Assembly: GCA_013397845.1 (NCBI GenBank)
Contig: VZTG01005428.1
Location: 326,576-390,575 of the forward strand
Length of the DNA: 64,000 bases
From: Melanocharis versteri
Lineage: Eukaryota; Chordata; Aves; Passeriformes; Melanocharitidae
Reading direction: 5' to 3'
The notes under the pieces were generated by a model that was given only the letters and a program-made list of their open reading frames with translations, did not search any database and was not told the origin of the DNA. The position numbers and the translations under genes were made by a program. Below, piece after piece: positions 48,514 through 61,300 of the stretch. Position 1 is the stretch's first letter; each line of letters opens with the position of its first letter.

Positions 48514-51500
48514 TATAAAATCAGTAGCATTATGTACTTTAAAGAATAATACATCCTTATATAGGTTCAGAATGGCTGATGAAAGCACCCACAACAGTGC
48601 ACCTTCACACAGAGGGAGGAGAAACCACAAAAGGAGCAGTTTAGGCATCTGCTCAAATGTTTCAATCAGTTCCTTAGTTAAGGTTGCAGCTGTCAGTTGT
48701 ATAATTTAAACATACATTACTGCAGCTGTAATGCTCTCCTCGTTTTTAATCATTTCCACCAAAGCAAATCCCACTCCAGAAGTTTGGCTGTTCTAACAAT
48801 GCGTTTGATACAAACCTCCCTAAGGTATAAAGCAGGATGGGCAACCAATTTGGAAATTATAATAATCCAGTGGAGGTTAAGATTGCCTTGTTCTGCTGGG
48901 ATATTATAAAATTTGAACCTTATACATACATCTGAAATAAATTAGCTGTGGGTGGTTCCTGGAGTTTTATTACTCTAGGGTACTCTTTCTTTAACTTCGA
49001 GATACATTGGAGGCTCCTATTATCTGGAAATGCATTAATTTCAGTGGCATGGATTTCTAGATTAATGTTGGCTCCAAAATTATTTGAGTATTTGGGATAA
49101 AATGGGATCACAAGAGGCCATTTTGAAAGGCAGAGAATATAATTATAACTTTAGAGTCTGTGACTACTGGTCAGCAGATACTTTGCAGCTTCCCTCTGTT
49201 TAAAATATCTGGTTTGGTGTGAAGGAGGTTACAGGAAAGTACCACTTAGCTGGTTGAATATACTGACAAAGAACTTTTAAAGGTGGGAGAGGGAAAAAAA
49301 TGAGAGCAAGCCAGCACAAACATGGAGAAAAAAGTGCATCTCTTATTAAAATCAGATACAAAAAGAGAAATTAAACTTTAGGTAGAAGCAAAAATGATTG
49401 CTAGGTGTTTGTTTGCTTTCGAGGCAATATACAGTAATGAAGGGCTGTGCAGCATGGGAAGGAGCTGATGATGGAGAGGGATGAAGTGTAGGCAGGAGTC
49501 AGCGGGGTTAATGACCTAAGAAACAGCAGAGAGAGGAAACAAAAGATGTTTAGGAGCAGAAGAGACAGGGTGAGATATGAGATGGGGAACCCGGGAAGGA
49601 GTTGGTGTGGGTGTGGAGCTTCCCGGGAAGTGCCCAGCCGCTGTGTGAGGAATGGGAGGCACCAATGAGAGGTGAAGGATGGCTCAGGTCCTAGGTGTGT
49701 GCTCAGGGTATGAGTGATAAATTGCCTTCATTTGCCCAACCACCCTGTCTCGCAAAGGGCAGCACAGTCCTTCCCTCTTGCTGTCCGCTCTGCATTCCTC
49801 ACTGCGGTGTCTCACAGGAAGGGAGTCACTATGGCCTCTGCAGGCTCCCCAAATATCCAATGAACTCATTGTAATCAGCCTAATCCACTCCACTAAAAAC
49901 TGTATTGGCCTTTGTGACAAATTTTTAAGTTGCCTCTTTGGCCAGAACAGAAGTTTTTAGAATATAATGAGGATATTTTTGCACGTTTACTGCCATTTCT
50001 CCTTTTTTCGTGGTGTTTTGTCACCTCTAGAACAAGGTGGTTTCAGATAAACAACAAATTGCTTATAAATCTCTTCCCAAGTTATCTAAGCTCTTACGCG
50101 TAATCTGATTTCTGACTATTCTTGAGGAAGTGTTGTTTTCTCTTTCTTCATGATCTCAGTCTGCATATGAAGCAAATGTAATTAAACAAGCAAACCAGGC
50201 CCACATAGCTGGTTATCCTAAAGGTTTGTGCATCCTGGAGTTGGTGTGTGTTTGAATTTTGTGTTTCTTATCTGACTTCATTTCCAAATTCAGAGCTGAG
50301 TATCCCAGAGCCTCAGGCACTTGGGCCAAGGAACATATACTTTGTTTTTTCCCATGTGCTCACTGACGAGCTTGTGTAACTCTGAGGAGCACCTCCTCAG
50401 GAAGGTGCCTTTAATATAAAGTCTCAGTGCACTGAATTTAAATAAAGCCTTGCCCTTGGTGTGCACATCAAGCCTTGCTGACAGGAGCACTCCATAATGT
50501 GCAGCCACTGTAGCAATATGGTCAGATGGGAAACAGCATAAAAGTCATAAAAACAGTTAATAAAGAAAGCTAACAGTAGCCTTAAAGTATTTTTCACATT
50601 GCAGTATATTAAAGAGACTAGAGCCGTTATATGTCCATTTTTGCAGAGTGAAGTGAGAACTTCTCTCCCAAGGACCAAGTTAATTGGCTGCCAGACAAGA
50701 GAGTGAGTGTGCAAAGAGGGAGAGATACAAAGCATTCAGGCTTCTGAGCCTCATCATGTTTATTACCCCCTGGGAGAGTAAAAGAATTTGTCTGCATCCC
50801 ACAGGAAATGGTGCAGTGGAGCAGCATTTACACAATATAATCAGTATATATTGTAAGGCAAATTCAATTCCACTTCATAAAGCTCTCACTGTGTGCTGCC
50901 ATAATCAATAGGAATAGTACTTATAGGAGATATTATCTCAAAGTAGTTTGTGATCTCCTTCGAGTGGCTGTGGGTATGCTGCATCTTGCTGATTCAGTTC
51001 TTTGAGTAAGTACTTCAAGTTTTAACTATTTTTATAAACGAAACCCTCAGGTTCTTGGAGGGAGTGAAACTGCCCATTCAGCAGTTCCCATGTATTGGTT
51101 TCTGCCAAAATGTCCAACCCTTTTCTAAGGAGCATAATCAGCTCTGCTCCAAGACCAGTCTCAGGCTTGGCTCTTGCCTTCTGTGTAGAGAACTTTTTAT
51201 GTCCAAAAGCTGGCCTGACTTTTGAGATGAAAGGGAAACCCGTAAAAATCCTCATGCTTGGCGTGGTTTCAAGCACTAAGAGCAACCTGCTTGGAGATTA
51301 TCCTGTTGTTTTCTTCACTGTGGAGGATTATAACACCACAATTTAACGTAGAACAGACTTCGAATGTGGTGTTCATCCCTCTTTATGCCACATTAATAAA
51401 TTGTGAGTCAAAATGTTTCACTAAAGGAGAACTTACATTGGCTGGATTATGGAAACTCTGTGTGAACAGAAAGTGAAGACATCATTTGTTGAGAAAGGAG

Positions 51501-52935
51501 ATCAGGTAGTGGGACTACAGAGAAGAGAATAACAAGATATCCAGGGAGTAGCTAAGGTAAATCAGGTGTGCTTCTTTGGTAATGCAGGACAAGGATCAAA
51601 AAGTCTTAAAATTGTGGTCTGCATACAACCTCCAGTTTTAAAGAATGAGTTGGATGTTTTAATATTTTAGGAGTTGATCTCTTCTTGCCTTCCAAGGAGA
51701 TGTTGGTATAAAAATGCCACTGGAACTTGAAGCTTTAGGTCATACATCATTAATTTGCAGCTGATTTCAGTGACAGCTGCATGAGGCTGGTAGGGCTTTT
51801 CTTTTTCCCAGAGATCTTGGGCACCAGTCACTTCAAATGACATCAATAAAAATGATCAAGGGCTGGTTTTCCTGAGAAGTTAATTCTATTTTTTTTTCGT
51901 ATTACATGGTTTTATACTCTGGAACATAATTAATAAATAATAGAAGGGACTATTTTATTTACATGATAAGGTAAAGGCTGAGGCTTAATGTTGTATTGCT
52001 AATGGCATAATTATTGAGCATAGTTTAACAAAATAATACTTAGTTTTTTTCGTGTTTATTTTTTTCAAAAACATCCTCTTCCATCCACAGGGACAGCAGT
52101 ACTGAATTTTGTGCCAGGATATGTATTTTGAAGAAGATTGCACAGAGTTGATTGAACCTTTAACTGAATAGTTCAATTCTTTATTATAAAACTCAGAAAA
52201 AGAGGAGGGAAGAAGAAGAAATAAATATGTGCAGAAGATGTGCATTGGTGCCTAGGTAGCTTCTGAACCTTCAGATACTCCTTCCACCTTATTCTACTGT
52301 TCTGTTCTGGAGTTAGACCTTTTAGAATATACATTCTATTTCTTTACCCTTGTAAATCCGAAGTGCTCAGCTGAAGGTCTGTTTAAAACAAATATTATTT
52401 TTATAGGGGAGACTGAATATTTTCCTTTAGGGATTATTTTTGCATTTTATCCCTGCTGCAATCCATGAGAGACAACGCCATAACAGCAATGCAGCTGGAG
52501 CAAATCAATGCTTTTTAGTCTGGCTGGTTTATCATTCAATATCTGTGGTAGTTTTTCTGCTATTTATATGTATTTATAATAGATAAAAGTATTAATGATG
52601 AAAAGGCTTGTTAGGTGTGGTACAGAAAAGCCTTGAAATCTTCTCAAATACATGCACTATTTTTATCCAACACATTTGCAGAATGATTTTTCATCTCACT
52701 ATTTGAAAAATAGGTTAGGTGTGCATGTGTTTCTGTACATGAAGAGTTTATTTCCTAAAGTAACATGACAACAAAGATTTTGGATATCCTTGTTCGTGAG
52801 AAGAGGGGGATGGTCATGATTTTCCCAGAAATTACTCCAAGAGTGCTGTCAGAGCTGAAAGTTGTGTCCAGATACCTCCATTTGAATGTCACTGCCTTGG
52901 ATGCAAAGCCCGTCTTCCTCTCTAATGGAAAGATT

Positions 52936-52968
52936 TTGTTGCTGTTGTTGTTGGGTTTGTTGTTGTTT
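52936..52968 (+). repeat. TTG-rich trinucleotide repeat
   Basis: Interrupted TTG units (TTGTTGCTGTTGTTGTTGGG, then TTTGTTGTTGTTT). An imperfect trinucleotide repeat. Confidence 0.85.
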
Positions 52969-54590
52969 ATTTTTGTTTCCAAATTATTTATAGTATGATT
53001 TCAGATGGGCACATTTTGAAAAGAGTTTTATAGCTCCCTCCTGCTATTACTTTGAAAAATACCTGGTGAGCATCTTCCTGGTTTCAGGAGGAGCCCTGAA
53101 CTTGAGGAGCTCTGGCACTTCCAGAGCAGCTTCAGGTCTTTGGTGGAACTGAACATTGTTACTGAAGGAAATAAATGTGATTTGTGTCATAACAGATTGA
53201 TAGTATAAAAGGAACACGTTCTCCAAGCATTTTTGCATAAAGTACTGAAGAACTGAGCTCTTGGCCTGACACATGCATTTGAGGTTCTAGAGAAATGTGC
53301 TTGCTTTTATTCCTCTCTTTTCTGGGAACCTGTATCTGGTTTTCTGCAAGCTACATCTGACATGTTTTAACAATTTTGTTCAGAAATTATTTCATCTGTC
53401 CTGCTCCTTTGTATTTGAACAGAAATCAAAGCACCCAGATACCAGACAACGAAAGATATTTGCCAGTAGCAGGATTTTATTTCTTCACAGAAACTGTGGG
53501 CAAATGAGGTAATTGCTGTGATGGCTTCTGGAGCTGCTTTTGGAGTGTGTCACACAGCTGATGTAATGATGAGATGACTGGATTATCTTGTCCATGTGGA
53601 CATGCTTTGGCTTTGATTCTCCATCAGTTCTGTGGGAAATCAAGCTGCCTGCCAGTCCCACTCAGTGAGGGACTGTCGCAGGCGTCTGTTCATTATCAAA
53701 AGGAAATGGTATTTTCTCATGGCCATATGTTCTTTGGGATTCCCCTCTGCAACTCTCCAGAAACCTGCTTGTCACCCTCAGAGATGGTGTATGCACAGAA
53801 CTTGAACACTGGAGCTTGTAAAGGGACTGAAAAACTAATAAAAGTGTGACAAAAGAAGTACTTACCCTAAAAGGAAAAGGACTTGCATATTGATAACCCT
53901 GAAATGAAATAATCAAAAATTCATGATGGTGCATTGTGGATTAAGTGCATGACTAAACTAAATGTGAAGTTGGAGCTTAGAATATTCTGCTACCAACCGA
54001 AGTAGTTTTTTCCTCTGTTTTACTGGTAGCAGAAACTTATTCTGGTGTCTGCACCACACTTGAAATGATTTTAAAGTTGTTATTAATGTTTTGTTATCAA
54101 AATGCTCAGGTTAATAAAAAAAAAGACCACAATGACGGTAAACAACGCGAGAACGAAAGATAATTTGTGGTTTCAATGTAAAGGTGTGTAGTGTAAAGGA
54201 CAGGATCTGCTTTACCAGGTATGAGTCTCCCTTACATCATTGTGCATGGGAGCAAGTATTGGAATTTACCCAACAGGCAGAGTAGGTGACATGGAGTTGA
54301 ATGTTTAGCGGAACTTTTTAATTTCGAGGGAGTTCCAGTGGGGTTTTGGCCCTGACCTTGAGTGCTGTGCATGTAAAACTCTGAGGTGGTGGAAATACCT
54401 GGTAAAATGAGAGCATCCAGCCAGAAATGGCAAGAATTGGATGCTTTACAACAGAACATTTTGGCACATCCTATTCACTGCCTCACTCCTGAACAAAAAA
54501 ATGCACAATTTGGTCTTTTTTTTTTTTGAAGGCTTGAAGTAAGTGCATGCTTTGGGGCTCATGATAAATCTCACTGATATCTCAGTGAAA

Positions 54591-54604
54591 TACACTTAAG
54601 TGTA
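54591..54604. promoter_or_regulatory. 14-bp perfect palindrome with facing NKX2-like half sites
   Basis: TACACTTAAGTGTA is its own reverse complement. It contains CACTTAA and TTAAGTG, the core recognised by NKX2-class homeodomains, on both strands. A second small inverted repeat, TCACTGA/TCAGTGA, lies just upstream (54571-54588). Such a palindrome could be a dimeric transcription-factor site, or chance. Confidence 0.3.
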
Positions 54605-55366
54605 ACACATTTCATTTTGACCACGATCCTGGCTGGCCTCAGTCTGCAAGCCAACAAAACACCTGGACACACATTAAAGAATCCATTCAAATAATTTGGG
54701 ATTAATTAAAACATACTGAGTGACCCAGTAATATTGAGAAAAATGATTCATGGATGCCAGTGATGCATTTTGTGAATTCTAGCCTGAGAAAACAGGAGAT
54801 TTTAGCTCTCTCTGTAATTCGTTCAATGAAAGTGACCCCTTCTGGTGTTTGATAGTGCATGGGCAGCGTAGAGCAGACTGAGGAGTGTCTGACCTAAGGA
54901 AATTGCAAAGGGAATTTGGGGAGGAAGGAGGCAATTACCTGAACTGGAATTTGGCCAGGAGATGGGAGCTATCATTGCAGTGCTTATTAAACCCTGTAAA
55001 TAATGAAGAGCCATCTTTTACTGCCAGATAGAGATGAATGCTGTTGATCTTGGAATGACTTGGCAGGATTCATTTTCCGGGGAAGAGTTAAATGACTGAC
55101 ATTGTCAGGAACTAGGAAGTACTCACTGGATAAAGCGTTTCTTTTGTCTAGTGGGCTTCTCCCACGCAAATTCATTTTCCTCTACAAAAGATATGGTTAG
55201 AGGATCAAGAAACCCATAAAGAGCATTCTTCTTGACTTTATAAGTAAGCAGCCTCATTCTTTGTTGCCAAAAACTTGTTGGGCATTGCAAGATGTTTCTG
55301 AAATTTTCCAAAAAGGGAGTTTGCAGGTTGTCATTTCCTTTTTCAGGATATTCCAAATGGTCATAG

Positions 55367-55408
55367 TTTGTATTTCATGATAGAATCTTTGTATTTGATG
55401 ATAGAGTG
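55367..55408 (+). repeat. 21-bp tandem duplication
   Basis: The unit at 55367-55387 (TTTGTATTTCATGATAGAAT plus C) is repeated at 55388-55408 with 18 of 21 bases identical. A small local duplication. Confidence 0.8.
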
Positions 55409-56389
55409 TATTTATCAAAATTATTCCACAATTTCTATAAATATTCTATTATTATTACTATATTGTATTTTTTATTTTCAATGTGAAATCGTTATTTTCA
55501 AATATTTAATCAAGATTCTAAATCCTGCATTAGGATAAGTATTTAACTTGCAGGTTAATGTGGTTTCTTTTTGGTTCATCCGTCTCCTTTAGCTGAAAAT
55601 TCTTTCCAAAAAAATTGCAAAACTCTTGCCTAGAGTATAAAGTCGAGCTGTACTGATTTTTTGTTTGTTTTTAAGTAGAGATGAAATAGAATTATTTCAA
55701 AGGCTTACATTTCTCAGAGGAACATCAGGACCCAGCTGATTTCAAGGAATTCTTTAAGAGATTGTGAGAAATCTAAATTAGCATTGTCTGTATGTTGTGC
55801 CTTCCCTGAAACTGTCAGGATAAAAAGTTTGCCTGAGGAGACAATATGGTTTTATAGATAACCTAAAAATCACAAATCTTGGTTTTTATTCCACTTTAAT
55901 TTCCCACTCTATATCTCTTTTCTTTGTTGGTTTTTTTTCCTGCTTTTGTTTAATTAGGCTGTTAGACCTTTGGTCAGGGACTGTTTTACTGTTTTTATAC
56001 ACTGTAGTTATAGTCTTAAGAGTATGCGAGGTTGTCAGCACTGTGTAGAATAAATTTAAAGTACTCTAAACCAATTTGAAATTACCAATTTCACCAAGAT
56101 TCTCATTCAGCAAGGCACTTGACTGTAGGGTTCTCTTTTAGCATATGAATGCCTCTCTTGATTATTTTAAGGGTTGAATTCAAACACCTGCTGAAGTGCT
56201 TTGTAGTGAAATATATCCTAGAGTAAAGCTGCTCAGCAATGCACTTTTAAGCAGAGTTTAATCCATTCTAGCTCTAGCCTTCTTCTGAGACAGAGTGACA
56301 CTCTTATGGGGAGGAGCTCAAAGCTCTGGTTCATGTGAAAAGGGGAGATTTCCTTGACCCTTAGTGTTTGATTTGTCTGCCAGCACACC

Positions 56390-57425
56390 AGGAAAACTGG
56401 GACCCTCGTGCCCGACCATTCTGTCAGCGTCCCATTACAGGGATCCTTCACTGAACAATCCTGCTGGATCAGAGGGTGGTTCGACTGACTTATTCAGGGA
56501 CACACATCAACAGCATAAGGGAGATCCCTCAATGTGTCTTCCCACTTCATGGCCCCTCAGCAGGTCACTCACTTTATTCGGTTGTGTTTCCTGCTGCTGG
56601 TGGCTGCCAGCTCCTGGGAAGGACTCACGCTGACAGTTCATGGAATAACGCTCCTTATTGACAGAAAATTAAGGTTAAGGTTCGAGGACTGCCAGTGAAA
56701 GTATCTAACTGCACAAACGTATTCAGAGTGATTCACAGAGAAGCTCTAATTCCCAGTAACAGTATCCAGTGTGCACAGAGTAGGTTTCTTACCCACAGGG
56801 GAAGATGGGTTCAACCTGTTGACTGATCCCAGTAGTTACGATGGAGTCTTCCCTGACTTACTCCTGTTCTCAGCTTACTTTTATGCTATTTGTTTATGTT
56901 TAGGTGGAGCTCGAGTGACTCTTATTCATACATGCCTTTGTTACTGATTGGTATAAAACTCTTGCTTTGCTCTCGGAGGTGTAGTCAATAAAGCCCAGAG
57001 CGCGTGCCCCATGAGGGGTGGTCATACCCCGGGGTGGGTGACCTTGGCAGGGAGGTGTGCGTTAACACAATCGTGTTTTAGTAAACCGACTTCATCCGAG
57101 GAGGGTGATGTCGCCACAGTTCCTGGCTCAGCCACGAGACACCTCCCATCTCCCGTGGCTGACAGGCCCTGTGCAGTTTATCAGCTGCAAAGAACCATCG
57201 AGATCTCCTCCCTGCCAGGACTTCAACGGAACTTGGCCGAGGTGTTTCCACTCCGCTCCACCCTCCGTTCCATCTCCCTCAGCAGGGGCTGTGGCTGCCG
57301 GTTGTGTGCGTGGGGAACCATCCTGGAGCAGGCTTTGATCACGCCAGCAGCATTCCATCCAGGGAGCAGCAGCTGCATTTTACCCTATAATTCCTGTACT
57401 GTTACAGCTTCTGTTGGGATGTGAC
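56390..57425 (+). mobile_element. Candidate endogenous-retrovirus LTR or LTR remnant
   Basis: CpG content is raised here compared with the flanks, about 18 CpGs in 57001-57360 by count. In + orientation there is a promoter-like set: an inverted CCAAT word GATTGG (56946-56951), a TATA-like GTATAAAAC (56951-56959) and, about 35 bp on, a polyadenylation signal AATAAA (56987-56992). GC-rich sequence starting GAGCGCGTGCCCC follows. This order (U3 with TATA, short R with AATAAA, then GC-rich U5) is typical of a retroviral LTR. I could not fix TG...CA ends, a target-site duplication or a primer-binding site, and no gag, pol or env sequence is seen. If real, it is a solo LTR. The frame at 57011-57424 is not taken as a gene. 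A CpG-rich promoter is the alternative. Confidence 0.38.
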
Positions 57426-57911
57426 TATAACTTCTCAGTGTCCTCTAATTTTACCCGCAGCCATTTTTCCACAGACTTGAGAAATCTATATAAAAATGAA
57501 TTAGGGTCTTTTTCCTTGAAAGTTGAACAAGTTTTTCTCCTCTGTAAATGCATGAGAGATGCATTTAGTTAGGCTCTGAGAGGTGTATTTCGTTGCAGTG
57601 AATTTCACTAGCCCAGAGAAAGACCTCTAAGAGATATGATAAGGCAGTCTTGCTGTCCTTTAGTCTACTAGACTGTCAGCTGTTTGCACCCACTGTTTGA
57701 ATACTGAGGCTTTTACATCTTTACATGCAGGTAGAAGAGCTGGTTAGTATGAAAAAAAAGGAAATAAATGTGAAATCTTTGACATCTTTCCCTGACCATT
57801 TAGCCAGTTATGGCCTAAGATCCCTCAATTTAAAGGGATTAAAAAATTTAAAAACTGATCCCTCAATTTACCAATCTCCCTTCCTTTTATCAATCTTATG
57901 TTAAGTTGCTC
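57426..57911. other. Short unique stretch with a 14-bp direct repeat
   Basis: No gene is recognised. GATCCCTCAATTTA occurs at 57819-57832 and again at 57857-57870, a 38-bp spacing, probably a decayed local tandem duplication. Confidence 0.55.
57819..57870 (+). repeat. 14-bp direct repeat, 38-bp period
   Basis: There are two exact copies of GATCCCTCAATTTA separated by 24 bp of AT-rich DNA. They lie shortly upstream of the CR1 copy at 57912 but do not flank it. Confidence 0.75.
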
Positions 57912-58346
57912 AGAGCACAAGTCTTATGAGAAGAGGCTCTGGGTACCGGGCTTCTTTAACCTAGAAAAAAAGAGGCTCAGAGGGGACTTTGTCACTCTCT
58001 ACAGTGACCTGAAAGGCTCTGCGGAACCTTATCACTCTGCAACTGCCTGAAAGGAGTTTGTAGCAAGGCAGGTGTAGGTCTCTTCTCCCAAGTAACAAGC
58101 AAAATGGCATCAGGTTATGCCATGGGAGGTTTTGATTGGATATTAGGAAATATTTCTTCACGGGAAGTGTTTTCAAGCATTGTGACAGGCTGTCCAGGGA
58201 AGTAGTTGAGTCACCATCCCTGGTGGTATTTAAAACACACGTAGATGTGGCACTCGGGGACATGGTTTAATGGTGGACTTGGCAGTGCTGGGTTAACAGC
58301 TGGACTCAATGATCTTAGAGATCATTTCCAGCCTAAGTGATTCTTG
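57912..58346 (+). mobile_element. CR1 LINE 3' end, longest copy in the window
   Basis: The CR1 3' region is easily followed: CTTATGAGAAGAGGCTCTGG, AGAGGCTCAGAGGGGACTTT, CTGCCTGAAAGGAGTTTGTA, GGTCTCTTCTCCCAAGTAAC, GGATATTAGGAAATATTTCT, GGCTGTCCAGGGAAGTAGTT, GAGTCACCATCCCTGGTGG, GATGTGGCACTCGGGGACAT, CTGGACTCAATGATCTTAGA. It ends in a decayed TGATTCTTGATT tail. It is in + orientation and 5'-truncated, without coding capacity. The copy carries a small internal duplication (57985-58054). Confidence 0.93.
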
Positions 58347-61300
58347 ATTTACCTGGAATAAAGCTCCATCCTACACAACTTTCTTTAGATGCAGAATGTT
58401 ATCAGGAAGATGTGTTAAATTTTATTGCAGCATTTCATAAATGGATGCTGCTTATTCAAGAAAACCCATTTCAGTAGGCTAAGTGGAAATAAATAGAAAG
58501 ATATGCATTATTTACAGACCATAATGTGAGTTAGCAGGCTGCATGCACAAATAGCAGATGAAAACACAGCAGAGGTTGCAAGGAAAATTAGTGTTCAGGA
58601 AAAAAGCTTGTCTTCAGGCCCACATGCTGTATATATACACACTTTGTTGAAAACCAAAGGTAAATCTGTTTTTCACAAGAATTGTCAACCCCAGATTTTA
58701 CTCTGAGAACTGGAAACCCCAGCATTTGCTTCCTCCAGCAGTAGGACTATATCTTGATTGCCATCTCCTTTCTTTATGTAAACAGGAGGAAGAGATTAAC
58801 CTGTGTAATTAGGAGATTGCTTTTATTTGATTTTCTAGCCGGTATTTCCACCAGGCCTAGAAAATAATCAGCAGCTTGCACGGTGTGCATAATGCTGCTG
58901 AGTAGGAGTCAACCAGGCAAAACTCTTCCTCACACCCATGTATTGTACACCTGGGGTGTGTTGCCCACCAAAACTGCTCTATACCTCCCCTCATCATCTG
59001 AGCAGGGGAGAGAAAAGATAATGAAGGGCTCATGGGTTCAGATAGGGCAAGGAAAGATCCCTCACCAGCTGGTCTCATAGGCAAAACAGATTTGACTTGG
59101 GGAAATTAGTTGAGTTTCTTACCAGTCTCAATCAGAGCAGGATAAGGAGAATTAAAACAAACCCTAAAAACACCTTCCCCCCATCCCTCCCTCCTTCCTG
59201 GGCTCTACTTCCTCCCCCTTACTGGTACAGAGAGATGGGGAATGGGAGTTAAAGTCAGTTTATAACACACTGTTTCTGCTGCTGCTTTCTCCTCAAGGAG
59301 AGGGCTCCTTTCCCTGTTCCAGTGTGTGTCCCTACCACAGGAGACAGTGCTCCATGAACATCTCCAATGTGAGTGCTTCCCACAAGCTGCAGTTCTTCAC
59401 TAACTGCTCAAGCATGGGGCCCTTTTCCTTGGTGTAATTCTGTCCACGGTTCTGTTTTTCTTCTTCGTGTGTAGTTAAGCAGCTCAAAAAATCTTCCTCC
59501 CAAAATATCTACTCTGTCAGAGATGATCTGTCTTATCACCACACTTATCAGAGTGTGTTATGTCATTGTCAGGTATCCCAAGTTAATTAGGGAGGATAAA
59601 ACAGGGCATAAGAAGCTACCAACATTCCTGAGAGGTCAAAGACCAAGAGTCAGGGAGAAAAGGACAGAGCTGTTCTGCAAGAGGAATCAAGATGCGAGCA
59701 AGGGTGACAACTCTGCATGCAGGGAAAGGCTTCTCATTGGACTTCTCCTGGCAGTCTGATCCCAGGTTGCACAATGGCATAGCAGAGCAGCCTCGAAGGC
59801 AGTCTCCAAGTATTTGAGCTTTCTGAAGCTTTTCTGACCTTACAAGAACTTTCTCCATCAGCAGAAAGTGGCCAAGAACCTTGCAGACACAAGTCACAAG
59901 ACAAAGGGTGTGATGCTTATGACTCCTGCATGGTCCAAGATGACAGATTTTGTATTATTGTCTGGTCTAGGCTTTCTGTGAGAAGTTACAGAGCACAAGA
60001 TTAAGAAGATGGGATAAAAAATATTAAAAATATATAATGAAATATTAGGCTGATTTTTATTCTACCAAGTACCATTTTACCCATGGTGTAAACAGGACAG
60101 ATTTATATCTGTGCCCCATGGTCTTAAAACTTATACAAGGATCCTGCTGATGAAGATATGAGCTCTTGATAGTTGCATGTTTTTCTCAGTAAATGCTGAT
60201 TAGTGAATGGACCTCTATTTTTCAACAGGAAAGTTCAAAACAGGCGCCTCAGGGAATCATAGAGTGGATCATTTAATTTGAACCCTGAACTCTGCCTCAA
60301 ACTCTTCAGCTTTAAAAATGCTGAACATTTCAAATGGAGATGGTTTCTTTTAATCAGCATTGCAAAATAAAGTAAACTTTCCACAAGGTGTCATATATTG
60401 ACTTGCCTCCTTTTTTGACATTGAATTTAGTGTTGAAGTGTCAGAGATTCCCCTGGGATTGAAATTCTGTTTTCCACATAACTCTAAGTGGATCTGCTTC
60501 ACTTGCTGTACTGGTTTGATTTCTTAATTTTTAATGCAATTACTCTTGATTTATATCACTAAATGAGAAGGTGTTTTTTAAACCAACAAACATGAGCCAC
60601 CTGGGTTTTCTTAATTGCCAAAATTAATTGTTCACATATGCCTGCTTTTTATGCAGTGGAATTATTTTATTTAAAGCCCATGTTTCCATTCAAGAGGAGA
60701 AGGAGGAGGAGCTCCTATTTGCAGTGCTGGTGCCAGCTGAAGTGATTTATCAGTGCACTGCTGTGCAATGTTGTGTGGATTTTCAAACTCTGCTCAGAAA
60801 CCAGGGCTTTTCCTGGCATCTTTAAAAGTCAGAATATTTGGGCTTTTCTTTCCAATTTCCAGATCAGTGTCAACCCCAGCACAGCACTCTCAGAGTATTT
60901 GTGTTATAGATAATTCTGTCTTACTCAATTCTGTCTTGCTTGAACTGGTACTTTTATGTTTTAGGTTTGGGACAGATCCATGCCATGGTGAAGACCCAAG
61001 TGACTGGAAGAAACCTCTTGAATGTTTTCCTTTGCAAGGTTCAGTATGTTCATGTTAATCCTGAATGTCTGGAAGGAAGAGTTTACAAATGAGACATTTT
61101 TAGGGAACAAATGTTTTAATTTTTGCATCCTTCAAGGAGCGTTGTGCATAAATTTGGAATGGCTCTGTCTGGAAGATGAGAAGTAAATCTGAGTCCCATG
61201 AGGACATTCTGAGTGTTCATTACTATTTTATTCTTACTAAAAGAGGGCCTAATTAAAACAATATTTTTAGGGTTATTTTACTGACTTCCATTGTCTTTAT

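Larger units (their letters stand above)
42936..56389. other. Long unique non-coding stretch, about 13.5 kb
   Basis: No gene, RNA gene or named interspersed repeat is recognised. It holds T14 at 44349-44362, T16 at 45367-45382, small TA/TG repeats at 46660-46680 and 48502-48513, a TTG-rich repeat at 52936-52968, T12 at 54516-54527, a 14-bp palindrome at 54591-54604 and a 21-bp tandem pair at 55367-55408. The piece at 44250-44295 (GATGCCTAAGTGCCATGGGA, then AATCAATGGAGTC) looks like a decayed old amniote repeat. About 47400-47700 has a mixed composition that could be conserved non-coding DNA. Confidence 0.48.

Noticed and set aside
57011..57424. 137-codon plus-strand frame in the LTR-like region
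   Set aside because: It starts after the AATAAA in what would be U5 or downstream flank, matches no retroviral protein and is explained by GC-rich composition.
60250..60305. Possible antisense CR1 tail (GGAATCATAGAGTGGATCAT)
   Set aside because: Only the AATCATAGA word fits the reverse complement of a CR1 terminus; the rest does not follow the family, so the similarity may be chance.
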